Assembly (NCBI RefSeq): GCF_010389155.1
Contig: NC_057768.1
Span: forward strand, 2,044,501 to 2,108,500
Direction: 5' to 3'
DNA from: Erigeron canadensis
Lineage: Eukaryota > Streptophyta > Magnoliopsida > Asterales > Asteraceae
DNA: 64,000 nucleotides
Part shown: piece by piece, positions 26,637 to 38,843 of the stretch
Position numbering within the stretch: the stretch's first letter is position 1
Layout: the number at the start of each line of letters is the position of its first letter
Notes under the pieces: generated by a model
Told to the model about the DNA's origin: nothing
The model's database searches: none
Seen by the model: the letters and a program-made list of their open reading frames with translations, nothing else
Made by a program: the position numbers and the translations under genes

Positions 26637-28043
26637 TCTCTTCTCTATACTAAATAAAAGACAATTGTCTTTCAAAAGTATTTTTAAAAAAATTGTGATG
26701 TGACAAGTCTGCAATTTTTCTTAAAAGGTCTTTATTTTAATTATGATGTCATAAATAATTTAAAATATCTTTAATTAAAAAATAGCTCACTAAATACTTA
26801 TTTAAAGTTCATAATCTTTTATTACAAACAAATTTTTTTTATATATATATTCATCATCTCTATATCGATTTATAAGATAATAGGTATTTTACCCGCACGA
26901 TGTGCGGTAGTTAAAATAATTATTTAAATACATGAGTAAAAAAAATAATTGTATAGATTAATTTTGTTAAAGTTGACTATGTTATAATTTGTGGTCAATT
27001 CCCAAATTATTATAGCCATCTAAATTTACTAAATTACTTGTCAAAAAAAAAAAACAAAAACAAATACCTAAACAAAATAAGAAAAAAATATCATACTTTG
27101 TGGAGATATGTTATGTGATGTGGATAATACATCATCTAATAGTTGCAAAATCACTTTTTTGTTTTTGATGAGACATATACAACATGGAGAAAATTTATAG
27201 ATAACTTGTCACACAACATATGTAATAAAAAGAAAGATCATAGTATTACAACAAATTTAAATCATTAAAAAAATGGATTATAAACGGGTCTACACATTAC
27301 GTTAATTTAAAGAATTGATTACCTTGAAATCGACGTACTCATTCTAAAATACCGACTCACTTGTGCATGCTTATTCTAACTCCATAACATGAAACAATTA
27401 AAAAGTTTTTTAATTTATATAAGTTACGGTTAGGAAAACATTGGAGTTGTTTTTCATATCATTTCCAAAATTTCGGACGATAATTTTGGTCCATACCTAT
27501 GATGATTGATGAGCAGTCGTTTCCTATATTGTAAAATTTAATTAAATTAGATTGTTAATTTTGATCCAAGATTTATATAGAATTTTATACTATTTTAAAT
27601 TTTTGTATTTTTTAGTTTCAATATTTTGTTTGATATTTGCAACAAAAAAAACTAATAATGTCGAACAACTTTTTCAACATATTTACTTTAATTTGTATGA
27701 TATTGTTTTCTTTTCTATATATTGTATTTATCTTTATTTTTATATAATCATATGTACTTTTATTTTATTCTAATATTCTAATCTAATTTTAATTTTCTAA
27801 TTCTAATTCTAATTCTAATATAAATATATAAGATAAAGTATTGTAAAAAATATGGGGATGCCACATAAGTTATAGTCCATGTGGCAATATTATAAAATAT
27901 GTTTGAGTTGTAGAACCTCTAGAATCATTCGGATTCCTACTGTTTTAATAATTATATAGATTAATAACAAAAATTACATGCATATTTTATAGCTTTATAA
28001 TTTTAATTAAAATGCCCGGATTGAACCAGGGTAAATTCGCTAA
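26637..28043 (+). mobile_element. Helitron interrupted by a second Helitron
   Basis: The 5' side reads A|TCTCTTCTCTATACTAAAT, near-canonical. The 3' side has the hairpin cccggattgaaccaggg, taaattcg and CTAA followed by host T. About 326 bp of this element remain when the oppositely oriented Helitron at 26880-27960 is removed. Pairing of the two ends is inferred from orientation and spacing. Confidence 0.55.
26880..27960 (-). mobile_element. Nested Helitron on the minus strand (1.08 kb)
   Basis: On the minus strand it starts TCTATATAATTATTAAAA after host A, an excellent Helitron 5' end. It ends with the hairpin CCGCA-catcg-TGCGG, gtaaaatac and CTAT, one base from CTRR. The interior has no convincing reading frame; the AT-rich frame at 27552-27773 is not called. 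Confidence 0.75.
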
Positions 28044-28779
28044 TGAAATAAGTATTAAACGATAAGGATGGAGGAAAAAAGAAAAATTAAAGAAAGAATG
28101 TAAATAATGTACTGATATATTTCATTATAAACTATAAATATAAACAACAGATTGATATCATGATGATAAAAAAAATTAAACTAATTTCTTATAACATGTC
28201 GAAAAGATAATTTTGTTACGATAATCAACAAACAAATTAGAATTGAAAATTAATGGATTACAATTGACACGTATATTATGTCAATATACACGTTTTAAAA
28301 AAAAGAGGTAGTTCAAGTTTAAGATATTATATATATTAATGGCTACCATAGCCAAGAAAAAAAAACATTTTAAGTTTTCATTTAGACCATTGAAAATATT
28401 ACAAAAATCAATCTAAACCATTAAAATACAAAGTCAAAGTCAAAGTTTTATAAATAAGGAAATTTAGAAATTATATACAAATTTATTAAACATGAGAGAA
28501 TCCCACTCAATATTCAAAATCATTACATACATCTAATATGTTATAATTTTGCTTATTAATATGTTTATTTAAAATGTATCTAATTCTCTATTATCTCAAT
28601 TTCTTTTGTAAGATGAATTTTAATTAGGATTGATGATGATATTCACTTCGTATATATAATTTTGAACTTGGTCAACGACCGGGTATAGATCTAATTCGTA
28701 ATAGATATTATAGTTACTTGTTATTAACAATAAGTCAGTAACATTATATTATTAATTTTTTTTTTAGGATATTACTATA
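28044..28779. other. AT-rich spacer with one Helitron-like 3' terminus
   Basis: No gene. At 28669-28694 the sequence ggtcaacgaccgggtatagatCTAA followed by T resembles a Helitron 3' end with a short GGTC/GACC stem. I could not identify its 5' partner. Confidence 0.45.
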
Positions 28780-29850
28780 TCATTAATGGCGAGGCTTATG
28801 AACAATGCCACGTGCCACGTGGCGCTATTTTATTGGTCTCGCCCGTATCCCGCGTTTTCTCCAGATTTTGTCATATCGGATTCCGTTAAGGTTATTTTTT
28901 GTTTGGTTTTTCTTGGTTTCTTACATAGTTTTTTTTGCTTTTGTGTTTTCTTTCTATTGGTCCACCTATACCCCGCGTTTTTTTTAGATTTTGCTATATC
29001 GGATCCCGTTAAGGTTATTTTTCTTTTGGTTTTTGTTGGTTTATTACATAGTTTTTTTGCTTTTGTGTTTTCTTTCTATTGGTCCATCGTATACCCCTCA
29101 TCACTATTTAGATTTTTTCATTTTGGATCCCGTTTGGGGTTTTCTCTTGGTGTTCATCATAGTTTTTTGGCTTTTGTGTTATGAATTAATATATTGGAAA
29201 CTTTTACACAATATTTAATTTTTCCTTTGTTATTTCTATTTTCGTTAAGGTTATTTATCTTTTGGTTTTTCTTGGTCTTTTGATACCTTTTTTTTGCTTA
29301 TATGATCTCTTTTATTGGTTCATCTTACACCCCGCATCACTATTTAGATTCTGACATTACGGATCCCATTTTGAGTTTTTTCTTTCGTTTTTTTTTTGGC
29401 ATGGTTATCAATAGTCACCATACTTATTAAAACTTGACACGTCGCATCGGCTATAAAGTGACACATCGCACGTTTCCTATAGTTTGGATTTTGCCACATT
29501 GCATCCTGTTTTGATTTTGTCACGTCTTTTTCTTTTTTAGTTTTGTTTTTTTCACACTTTCTAATTGTCATTCAACCTTATTGTGATACACCCCGTACCA
29601 CTACTTGCATTTTGCTATATCGCATCCACCTGATATCTGAATTAATATATTAATATTTTTGTCATATCACATCCCGTTCAGATTTCCACTACGGGTTACG
29701 TTTTGTTTTCTTGCATACTTTTATACAAACATATTAATGACAAAAATTTTTCTATTAAGCTGTCGAAAATTCACGGCATATATACTAAAATAACGAACCG
29801 TTTCAACAAAGAAATTGAGACTCCGCAACGCAGGGTCCAAAATTTTCTAG
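28780..29850 (+). mobile_element. Helitron-like element carrying a minisatellite
   Basis: The right end reads ccgcaacgcagggtccaaaattttCTAG followed by host T, a typical Helitron 3' end. A candidate left end is A|TCATTAATGGCGAGGC at 28780, with the required TC after A but otherwise atypical. Most of the body is the tandem repeat listed separately. No transposase is present. Confidence 0.5.
28830..29400. repeat. Tandem repeat, unit about 122-125 bp
   Basis: Units begin tattggtc at about 28832, 28957 and 29078, and again (degraded) after 29220. Each contains cccgcgtttt or cccgcatcac, then tatcggatcccgttaaggtt, then a T-rich run with ttgcttttgtgttttc. The overlapping open frames (28786-29218) arise from this repeat and are not genes. 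Confidence 0.8.
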
Positions 29851-32039
29851 TTTATAATAAAACTATATGTAACTTAATTAACAAAATATAAATGTGAAAA
29901 ACTTGAAAAGAAAAAGAAACAAATGAAAAATCTGGTAGCTTAGTTTTTAAGAGTTGAGGGGGATAGAGTAATCTTTAGAGGAAGGAAACCACGCGATAGT
30001 AATCATGTATCTTCCCCTGCTGCTTTCTTTCTATGGGTCCAATAGTTAGTTTATCAGTCCATATAGATTTAAGACTATACATACTTGACCCTCAACTTGT
30101 ACCAGAAGAATTAAGGTATAGGTTGACAATATAGTCATGGATGAAAGACGTGCGACAGTTGGAAAATAAGTAGTTGGTTTTCCATCAAACCTGATTAATG
30201 TAATTCCACAATGCTTCCAACTAACAACTTTTGCTACCTATTAATTGACCTTTTCCTGTTTCTTTTGCTTCTATATGAAATACAATATATGTTATTAATA
30301 TATTACATCCTTATCTTAGTTTTTTATTTTTATTTTGTGAATGACATAGTCTTCGATTAAGGCAACACCTTCTATCATAACATAATGAGAGTTTAAACAA
30401 CATGGATTGTCGGTTGTCTAAATCGTGTGATACTACATCCCACTTGAAACTGGATAGGTATCTCAAGACAAAATTCAACTAAACTCCCAACTATTGAAGA
30501 ATTAACTGAAAGACGATTTTACGTTTGTCGCAGATCGAACCCTTAACCAAGTAACTAGACAGATAAAAACCTAGATTTTGTCATTGGACCAATGAATTAT
30601 TATTCTAGTTTGTTAATTGATGTTGTACATTAATTACCTTGAACGACTTGGAGGTGAAATTTGCCGGATCATTATTGAGTGGTAGCGACCCTCCGTTCAG
30701 CCTAATTGATCATAAATCAAGTAGTACCATTACCATGTGACTACATGGATCCACAATTAAAGTCTGCAAGTTACATGTTCAAACATTATCAAAGGCAAAT
30801 GAAAAAAGTATAAAATATATCTTGTGATTCATGTGTTAGAATGATAAGCAATGAGTATAAGTCTATGCGATATGCGTTTTAGATACTAGTTATTACCTAG
30901 GACTAGTAAGTTTCCATCCATTACCTTTTACCTTTCTTATAAAAAATAAGAATATTATGTGAAGTTCCCAAATTTTCATGTGTTGACTTGGTTTATATAT
31001 GAACTTACAAGAGATACATCTTCATTGCAAATTCATAATCTATAATAGTCTTTTTTTTATTTATTTGAATTTTAAGTTTCAAAATTTCATTAAAATCAAA
31101 TTACATCAATAACCTACATTATTCGTCATTGTCATGGTCATCATCGGCGTCACTGGATTTTAAACTAACGAAATGTTCAGTAATAATAAATTACGGTTCA
31201 TTATACATTAAAGAAATGTTCATTAAACCCGTCATAAGTCGATATTAAATGTACGGATCGATACAAAAAATTTATATCATTTGAGTTAAAGTATGCGAAC
31301 ATGATTTTCTAGTGTTGATAATTTAAAACTTTGGTCCTTTGTTTTCGTCCGTATATATTAGTTGGTGTTCATTTACAATATTAGAACATATTTTTTGAAA
31401 GTACTTTTGGATGTTTTGAATTATTAAATTTACATAATATTTCTGTCTATTGTTTTGTTATAATTTATTTGTTTGGCCTTGTGTTCATTGATGAACACAC
31501 ATGAATAAAATGGATAAAATTTATAGTTCGACTATACATTTAATAGCCATTGGTTATGTTAAATAAACGTAAATATAAAGTATTGTTTATATATATCTTT
31601 GATTCATTTACCACTCTAAATGATCGTCATGCAATTGCAATGATAATTATTCCAACTGGTCAGAGGCATCTCAGCTTTTACCTAAAGTCTTGAGTTCGAT
31701 CCTTAGAGATGATAAGTCTTGGGGTTTTTCCTCCGAATACTTGTAACGACCCATGGTTAACATCTCATTGTCTAGGGTACGTGTAAGGCTTCACCATTAT
31801 ACAGTGAGGTTTCCTTGATATCATATACCGACTGAATGTTCGGAAAAAAAAAATGATCCTCCTTTCTTATGAAAATTAGTTAATTAAAATTTAACAAATT
31901 TTTTTCTTTTGACTTTGATTTTACGAATCATTTTTAATTTTGTAAAAATAAACCTTCTAAATATTTAGATATTCATATTCATACATAATATTATTTTTTT
32001 TAGTTAGCATTTTCCTATTATATATTTTTGGAGTATAGA
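29851..32039. other. Intergenic region upstream of the MES11-like gene
   Basis: No coding exon seen. A SINE-like minus-strand segment at about 30360-30600 has a box-B-like gggttcgatc (plus 30533-30544). A second SINE at 31650-31852 is listed separately. The rest is AT-rich. Confidence 0.55.
31650..31852 (+). mobile_element. SINE, same family as the copy at 49.6-49.83 kb
   Basis: A box-A-like aactggtcagaggcat and a box-B-like gagttcgatcctt (31693-31705) are followed by a body containing acttgtaacg and aaggcttcaccattatac, and an A-run at 31843-31852. The body matches the minus-strand copy at 49.6 kb over about 180 bp with scattered differences. Confidence 0.7.
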
Positions 32040-32059
32040 TCTTTAAGAGAGAGAGTGTA

Positions 32060-32100
32060 TGTGTATATAAATATACTTTGACTTAGTTAAATGCAGCAAA
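32060..32100 (+). promoter_or_regulatory. Candidate TATA box of the MES11-like gene
   Basis: The sequence gtatataaatatac near 32062-32075 lies about 170 bp upstream of the start codon. It is followed by an A/C-rich leader with a (tac)n-like run, a common plant 5' UTR composition. This is a sequence-only prediction. Confidence 0.4.
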
Positions 32101-32239
32101 CACAACATAAATATCAAAACTAGTTAAACCTGCTTCTTCTACTTCTACTACTACTACTACAAAATCTGCAATTAAAGCCATTTTCACAAAAATCTCTCTA
32201 TACACATTTTCTGATTACATAAAAAATAACTTTCTATAA

Positions 32240-34485
32240 ATGGGAATATGTTTTTCAAAAAAATCAACAAGAACAACTACAAGAAGAAGAGATACAAGAA
32301 TATATTCTAAACGCATTTCAAATAATTCCACTTCTTCTACTTCTTCAGGTTCAATCAACAACAGCAACAAATGTGGTTCTTCTGTTGTGAATCGATGGTC
32401 TCGTGTTCGTTCGTCGTCTGTTAAATTCGACGATCGTGTTCTTCATGAACAAGCCATTGCTGCTGCTATTTTGTTTCAACAACACCAACAACAAAATAAT
32501 AGTGGTGATTTTGTTTTGCCATTTGATAGATCAATTTCTCTTAGGAATTATCATCAGTCTGCTGTCGGCGTAAATTCTAGGAGTTCGAGTACTATTAGAC
32601 GTCGTAATTCTCTTATCGATAATCCTGTTGTTGATCTGGTTTGTTATCTTCTCTTTATTTTTATTTTTTTTTTCTTTTGTCATACATGATTTTTGTTACA
32701 TATGTGTGTGAATGATCAATTATAGAGTTTGAAAAATAAAAACATTAATTCCTACAACTTTTTCTAGTCATGTTACTTTTTTTCAGTTAGATGACATTGA
32801 AAGAATACTAACAAACTATTTAATGCTTTGAGTTTCATAAATCTTTTTTTTTTTTTAAAGAAAATCTACTCTGTTACTTTGAATTTATTTATGCATTTTT
32901 TAAAAACTTTTAATGAATGTATATTGTATATTGTTTAACAGGAGGTAAACCATGAAGAATTAGAGACAAGTCATATTGTCCTTATACATGGTGGTGGTTT
33001 TGGGGCCTGGTGTTGGTATAAAACAATAGCACTTTTACAAGAATGCAAATTTGAAGTCACTGCAATCGATTCAACCGCTTCTGGAATTGATCGGTTTGAT
33101 GCAAATAGCGTCAAAAGTCTGTCACAATATGTGAAGCCACTCACAGATTTTCTTGAAAAGCTTGCTGATGGAGAAAAGGTTAGTTTTCGTTTTATCAATT
33201 GCAGACTTCATTTTTCTCTTCTGTATTTCTTTGATTATATTTCCGGGCTTAATTAGTTTTCCGCCATAATTTCATATAGAAAGCTGTGACTAAGAAAATT
33301 GCTTTTATGTTGTAAACTGTTAGAGATATGTATGATAATAACAGTCGAAAACATGTATTCTGTTCTTGTTGGTTTAATACCTGAATGGGCTGGGTACTTG
33401 CATTCTTGTTGACAGATGAACCATTCAGTAACTTTTTTAAGACCAAAATTAAGCTTCATTGTAGATTCTTTTAGTGGCTATGCAAATTTAGATGGTATAA
33501 CTACTCGAGACTGCAACAAATTTATCGTTTAAATGATATTCACAGACTGGATATAGTTTTGTTTTATTTTTTCTGATCTAGAACATATACGCTTCTTGAC
33601 TTTGTAGGTGATTCTGGTTGGCCATGACTTTGGTGGCGTGTGCGTATCATATGCGATGGAGCTATTTCCAGCTAAAGTTTCAAAAGCTATCTACATCGCT
33701 GCTTCAATGCTGAAAAGTGGGCAAAGCACTCTCGATATGTTCTCAGACAAGGTTTGCCACATATAATCTCACATGTCGTTACTAACTGAAACTTGGCTCA
33801 AGTTAAAGTATCTAGATCTTAAATGCCATTGTTGGTTTATGACAATATTTCAGGAGAATACAAGTGATCTAATGAGACAAGCTCAAACATTTTTGTACGC
33901 AGCTGGGAACACTAAGCCTCCTACCGCAATAGATCTTGACAAATCGCTTTTGAAGGACCTTTTATTCAATCAGAGTCCTAATAAGGCATTAATAATTACC
34001 TTTTCTCTTCTCTAAATATTTGTATAAAATTTTTAAAAGGTTGTATAATTGGGTGACTTTTAAGTTTTAACTGGTTCGACCCATTTGATTTGTTTGAGAT
34101 ATGTAAAATCCCAAATGAACCCATTTATTAACCGGTAACTAGTCCAGTAAATCTTTTTTTTTTTTCCTTCACATTTATTGCTTACTGATACAGTTTTGAA
34201 ATATTGGCATAGGATGTGGCTTTAGCAAGTGTTTCAATGAGGCCAATTCCCTTTGCCCCAGTTCTCGAGAAGCTCTCACTTTCAGATTCAAACTACGGGT
34301 CTGTCAGACGATTCTACATTGAAACACCTGAAGACAATGCCATACCCATCTCTCTTCAACAGATGATGATAGACGCAAGTCCAGTTGAAAAGATTTTCCG
34401 TATTAAAGGTGCTGACCACTGCCCGTTTTTCTCCAAGCCTCAAGCCCTACACAAGTTCCTAGTCGAAATTGTAAAAATCAAATAA
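32240..34485 (+). CDS. MES11-like: MES11-like putative methylesterase (alpha/beta-hydrolase)
   Basis: Five phase-0 exons: 32240-32638, 32942-33178, 33608-33751, 33854-33985 and 34213-34485; 394 residues. Residues 1-130 are Ser/Arg/Asn-rich and basic, starting MGICFSKK. The alpha/beta-hydrolase core follows: oxyanion-hole strand VLIHGGGFGAWCWY, nucleophile elbow VGHDFGG, acid region ETPEDNAIP, and catalytic-His region GADHCPFF. Layout and wording match plant methylesterases of the MES11-15 group, annotated as chloroplast-targeted and homologous to SABP2/MES enzymes that hydrolyse methyl esters of hormones. Here the nucleophile Ser is Asp, so ordinary esterase catalysis is doubtful. The fourth intron starts GC instead of GT. 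Gly2, Cys4 and Ser6 form an N-myristoylation/palmitoylation-type start, an alternative to plastid targeting. The family assignment is firm; the activity is not. Confidence 0.92.
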
Positions 34486-35540
34486 ACAACGAAATGAAGT
34501 CTGTTTGATTTTGCATATAGCTCACATTTTGACATCAATACATCATCCAGAAAAACTGGGAATTTTTAGTTTACCTTCATTTTAGCTATACAATCTGATT
34601 TTTCAAAAGATCAGAACCGTGTAGAGATTTTGGAAGTTTTTTGGTTAATGCTTTTGCGATTTTGTTAGCAAATCTTTATCGTTGTTTAGAATGTTTATGT
34701 GAACTGACTTAAATACTTTGATCAGTTGTTTTTTGGACTTTTGGAGAATGGATTAATCACTAAAGGTACAATTCAAGTGGACATATAAGATGGATGCACC
34801 TTACTTCCATATTCTCTTAACATTCTAAATGATTTCCAATCAAACTAAATTACTCTTTACCATTCTAAGGATTTTATCATTAAGAATATAAACTGCAAAG
34901 TACAAACTACTCAATTATACCATCCGTATTAATCTAAATTTCTATTTTTTTTTCTTCTACTTTTTGTCACAACGGAAACTTGTAATTGATGCAAATTTCA
35001 AATAGTAAATGCACATGATCCTTAGGGCCACCAGACTTTGATTAGCCCAACTCTCTTAATAGTCGGCAACACAACCTCTTAACTGCTTTTGTCACACCAA
35101 AGAAGACCCACAATCATCGATCCCATTAATTAATCGAACTTAAGTTGATTGCTTAGCCATGTAGAGACTGTAAACTATATCTAAAACCTCTCACATACAT
35201 TCTACCAAAACAAATTTGATCTTTATAATAAAAATGTACTCTTGACTCTTGAGCACTAGATTTACCAAAACCATCCAGCCATGATATACATGGCCACATA
35301 GGCATACAATGTTTTGGTCATCATTCACGCCTTATTTATGAGTTTTTGCCATCATTTGGACCTAAAAACGCTATACTCTATGAGTTTTTGGACTTTTTAT
35401 GTTTTGCTGGACTTAGGTTTATGGCCCAGTTTTCAGCCTCTTGTCTTTTGAAATCCATTCCAAATTTTCAATCTTTGCATTGCATTTTCATATAACGGCT
35501 AGCCGTCCTGTGACACGAACGTTCAAAAAAAAAATAAAAA
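34486..35540. other. 3' flank of the MES11-like gene, no gene recognised
   Basis: The first 250 bp downstream of the stop is probably 3' UTR, but no clear polyadenylation signal is decisive. The remaining sequence is AT-rich without exons or recognisable repeats. Confidence 0.5.
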
Positions 35541-35542
35541 AA

Positions 35543-37042
35543 ATACCTAATACCCCTTATAAAGAGAATAGTTTAAGACATTCAACTTACTTTTTTACCC
35601 CATAATACCCTCACTTTACCTTTAAAATTCCAAACTTACCCTTTCTACCTAAAACCCACACATCCACCCACAAAAAAACAATGGCGCCTCCCTCCCCCCT
35701 CTCTTCTCTTCTGCTCTGACGCTTCCCTCCCCTCTTTATCATCCATCGCCACCAACGTCGGATTCTTCATGACCATCAACCACCGCCTCCCTCCTCCTTT
35801 CTCCGGCCGCCATCAACGCCATCAAAAAGGTCAGCCCCCATGACCATCGGTTTTTTAGGGTTTCTTTTAGATCTTTTGTTTCAGGTACATAAAACCTTGA
35901 CAAGTTTTTTCTCATCTCAATTTTGATTACCAGAATCTTGATGATATATATTTATATGTGTATATATTAGCAGATGTGTATATGTATGTTGGGATGAGTT
36001 ATTTTGAGAACTTATAAAAAAAAAAAAAAAAACCTCAAAAACTATTCTGAACCACACATTCTTTCTCTTTTTCTCTCTCTTCAATTAAATATGAAAATTC
36101 ATCCAAATCATTCAAAATGTTTTATCTCACAAACCGTAAATCGTTAGACGAAACAATAAGCATGGGTAATCTTAAAATTTTGTCCTCTTTCATTAGAGAT
36201 CCAATTCGATATACTGTTGACGACTTTTTGATTTTCGTTTCCTTTTTGATACTAACACATAACTTACACATGTGTAGGTTGAACAAAAATTATGATTCGG
36301 AGCGGGCTTCGCCCTTAGGGATATTCATAAACCAAAGCTGGTGGGGGTGATAGGTCATAATGTGGTAGATCATAGAGGGTGATAGGTCATATGGGGTGAT
36401 CGGTGATGGGTGATCTACCTAACGGGCTCCGCCCTTAGCCGCTATGGCTTCGCCATGGACTGACGGGCTCCACTCTTGGCCACCATGGCTCCGCCATGGA
36501 TTAACGGGCTCCGCACTTGACCTTCATTGTTGTGTACATATATTCATTTACTAATTTACATTTGAAAACAATGATCCTACACACGTGTAGATACACAGGT
36601 AGAAGGGAAAAAAAACAAAAATTAAAAAGTCGTCAATGTAACTTAATATACCGCCGCCGTCTAAAACACACATAGCCATGGGTGAAATATGGTAATATGT
36701 TCTCTTCTTTTTTTGTTATTCAAGGTTTCAATAATTTATATTCTTCTTTAATTCTTTTTTAATATCGATTTCAAGGTTTTAATAATTTATATTTCTTTCT
36801 TTTTTTTTTGGTTTGTTGTCACCGCCGATTGAGCCACCATCTACCACCGCCTATTCACCGCCGACCGAGCCACCATCTACCACCGACTATTCACAATCTA
36901 TGTGAATTAAAGGTAAACTAAATCTTTTTTATTAATTTAATTTAATCAATGTATTATTTTGATTATTACATATCATCCTTCATTGATTCTTTGTTATTTC
37001 AATCGTATTTGTTTTTGTCTTACCGTATTATAGTTTCTATTA
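35543..37042. mobile_element. Helitron-like fragments with gene-leader-like sequence
   Basis: At 35543 the sequence cctaataccccttataaaga duplicates the Helitron 5' end at 37043. It is followed by C-rich leader-like sequence (35680-35870) resembling that at 3940-4100. Around 36100-36330 a segment shares gatccaattcgatatac-type wording with 47.76-47.84 kb. The 3' boundary was not found. The short frames here do not resemble known proteins. Confidence 0.4.
36420..36530. repeat. Tandem repeat of about 42-46 bp, 2.5 copies
   Basis: Units read acgggctccgcccttagccg-ctatggcttcgccatgga. Similar words occur at 2990-3060 and inverted at 47.84-47.93 kb, so the unit belongs to a dispersed repeat family, not to a gene. 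Confidence 0.7.
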
Positions 37043-38843
37043 TCTAATACTCCCTTATAAAGAGAATAAATTAAGAGTTTTCCCTTCCCAAAATACCCCT
37101 ATCCAAAAAACAAAACCCTACATACCCCCTATCATCATGGCTTCTGCCAAACCATATACACACATACATCTCCGTCACTTCTACCAAACCTTAGACAACA
37201 AACACACGTATCTCACACTCTCCACCCACCACCCTCTATCACCACCGCCTTCCATCTCCACCGCCGCTGTCTTCTGCAGATACCGCCGCTATTTTCTAAA
37301 AATCGGAGTCTTATTTTGATTTTCTATATGGAAGTGCGATGATTTGATGTATGGGAGTATTCTTTTGATTTCCTTCATTATCTTTTGATGTTGTATTTTT
37401 TATATTCTGGAATTGCAAATCAAATCTTTGTTCTTAATGTCGTATGTTTTCCCAGATTTGGGATCCATCTCGAACCCCCCCCCCCCCCCCCGCCATCACC
37501 AATCTCTAATGGTATTTTACTTTCTTTTGAACTTTTTTACGTGTTTGAATTTGCCGAGTGAAATGTTAAATATGGTAAAGGTTAAATGGCCCGTTTTCGT
37601 TTTGTACTTTGATTGTTGATCGATTTTTTAATAACACTATTAGATCTTATGTATATGAACAATCAAAGCTTTTCTTAATTTTCAAATAAGTTTTTCTTCC
37701 CCTTTTTGTGTTTTTGAATAATCAATAGTTGCAAAGGTTTCAGCCGTTGTGAACAATATGGTTTTCACGCTTTTTTTGCTAGTGGGTACTCGACATCAGT
37801 GAAATATGGGTGTTCATATATAGCTTTGCTCTATTTCTTTATATACAAAGTTTCATTTTAAAATGAGGTAATGTGCAATTTTGTTTTTTACTTGCTTATA
37901 TAAGGAAACGCCAGAACATTTTCCTCTTTAAGACTAACAGGAGCAAGGCTTTATGAGGAAGCCCCTCATAGGGCATCTCTTGACAAGTGGCAATCCACTC
38001 ATCAAGGGGCTTCCTCTCATTTAATCTTGGAGCAAGGCTTCTCAAAAGAATGCCCTTTTGTGGGCCAATCTTGTATTTTTTATTTTTTGTTTTATGTTTT
38101 GTTTAATAAAACTTTGTTTTTTACAAATTTTTACCCTTGAGCTTTTATCTTTATATTTTTAAGCTTGGAACTATGTTTTGCAACTTAACCAACTTTTGTA
38201 TTTTTAAGCTTGGAACAAGATATACACAAAAACAAAGTTTTTAAGCTTCAAATGTCCAAATATCCAAAACCAACTACGTTAGACGCAGTGGAAACTATTA
38301 TTCGTATTTTGGCGACAAAAGCCATAACCACTATCAAATGTCCGAATATGGAATATCCAAAACTTGTTCATGAATATCATTCATAGTGAGTCAATAGCAT
38401 AAAAGAACATATGGAAACTAACCAATCCATGCAGTTTATACAGACCAAGATTCCATGCAGTTTATACAGACCACTTTCCAGAAGTCAAAAATCATTTAAC
38501 GTGATTGTCATTTGTAACCCATTACTTGAAAAAGTCAAGATTCCATATCTCTAACTAAGAAGTACGTAGTGCTAGCAAAGGATATGGCCACAAACATAAA
38601 TCTGGGTTGGTATCATTTGAGAAGTTAAAAATCTTTAAGTTTAAAAATTCTGTTTTCGAAATGTATATACCTATACAAAAATTTGTAAGATAGATAGATA
38701 GTTGTGAAATACAAAGAAAAGGGGTTAACTACAATTGTAAAAACAAATGGATAGAAAAATAAAAGTGTTGGTGACTGGTTATGTACAAAAAGAAAAGAAA
38801 AGAAAAGAAAAGGGGTTGAAGTGAAAAAGCAAAATATTAAAAA

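Noticed and set aside
28786..29218. Hydrophobic membrane-protein-like frames
   Set aside because: They arise from T-rich tandem repeats; all three frames give similar hydrophobic peptides.
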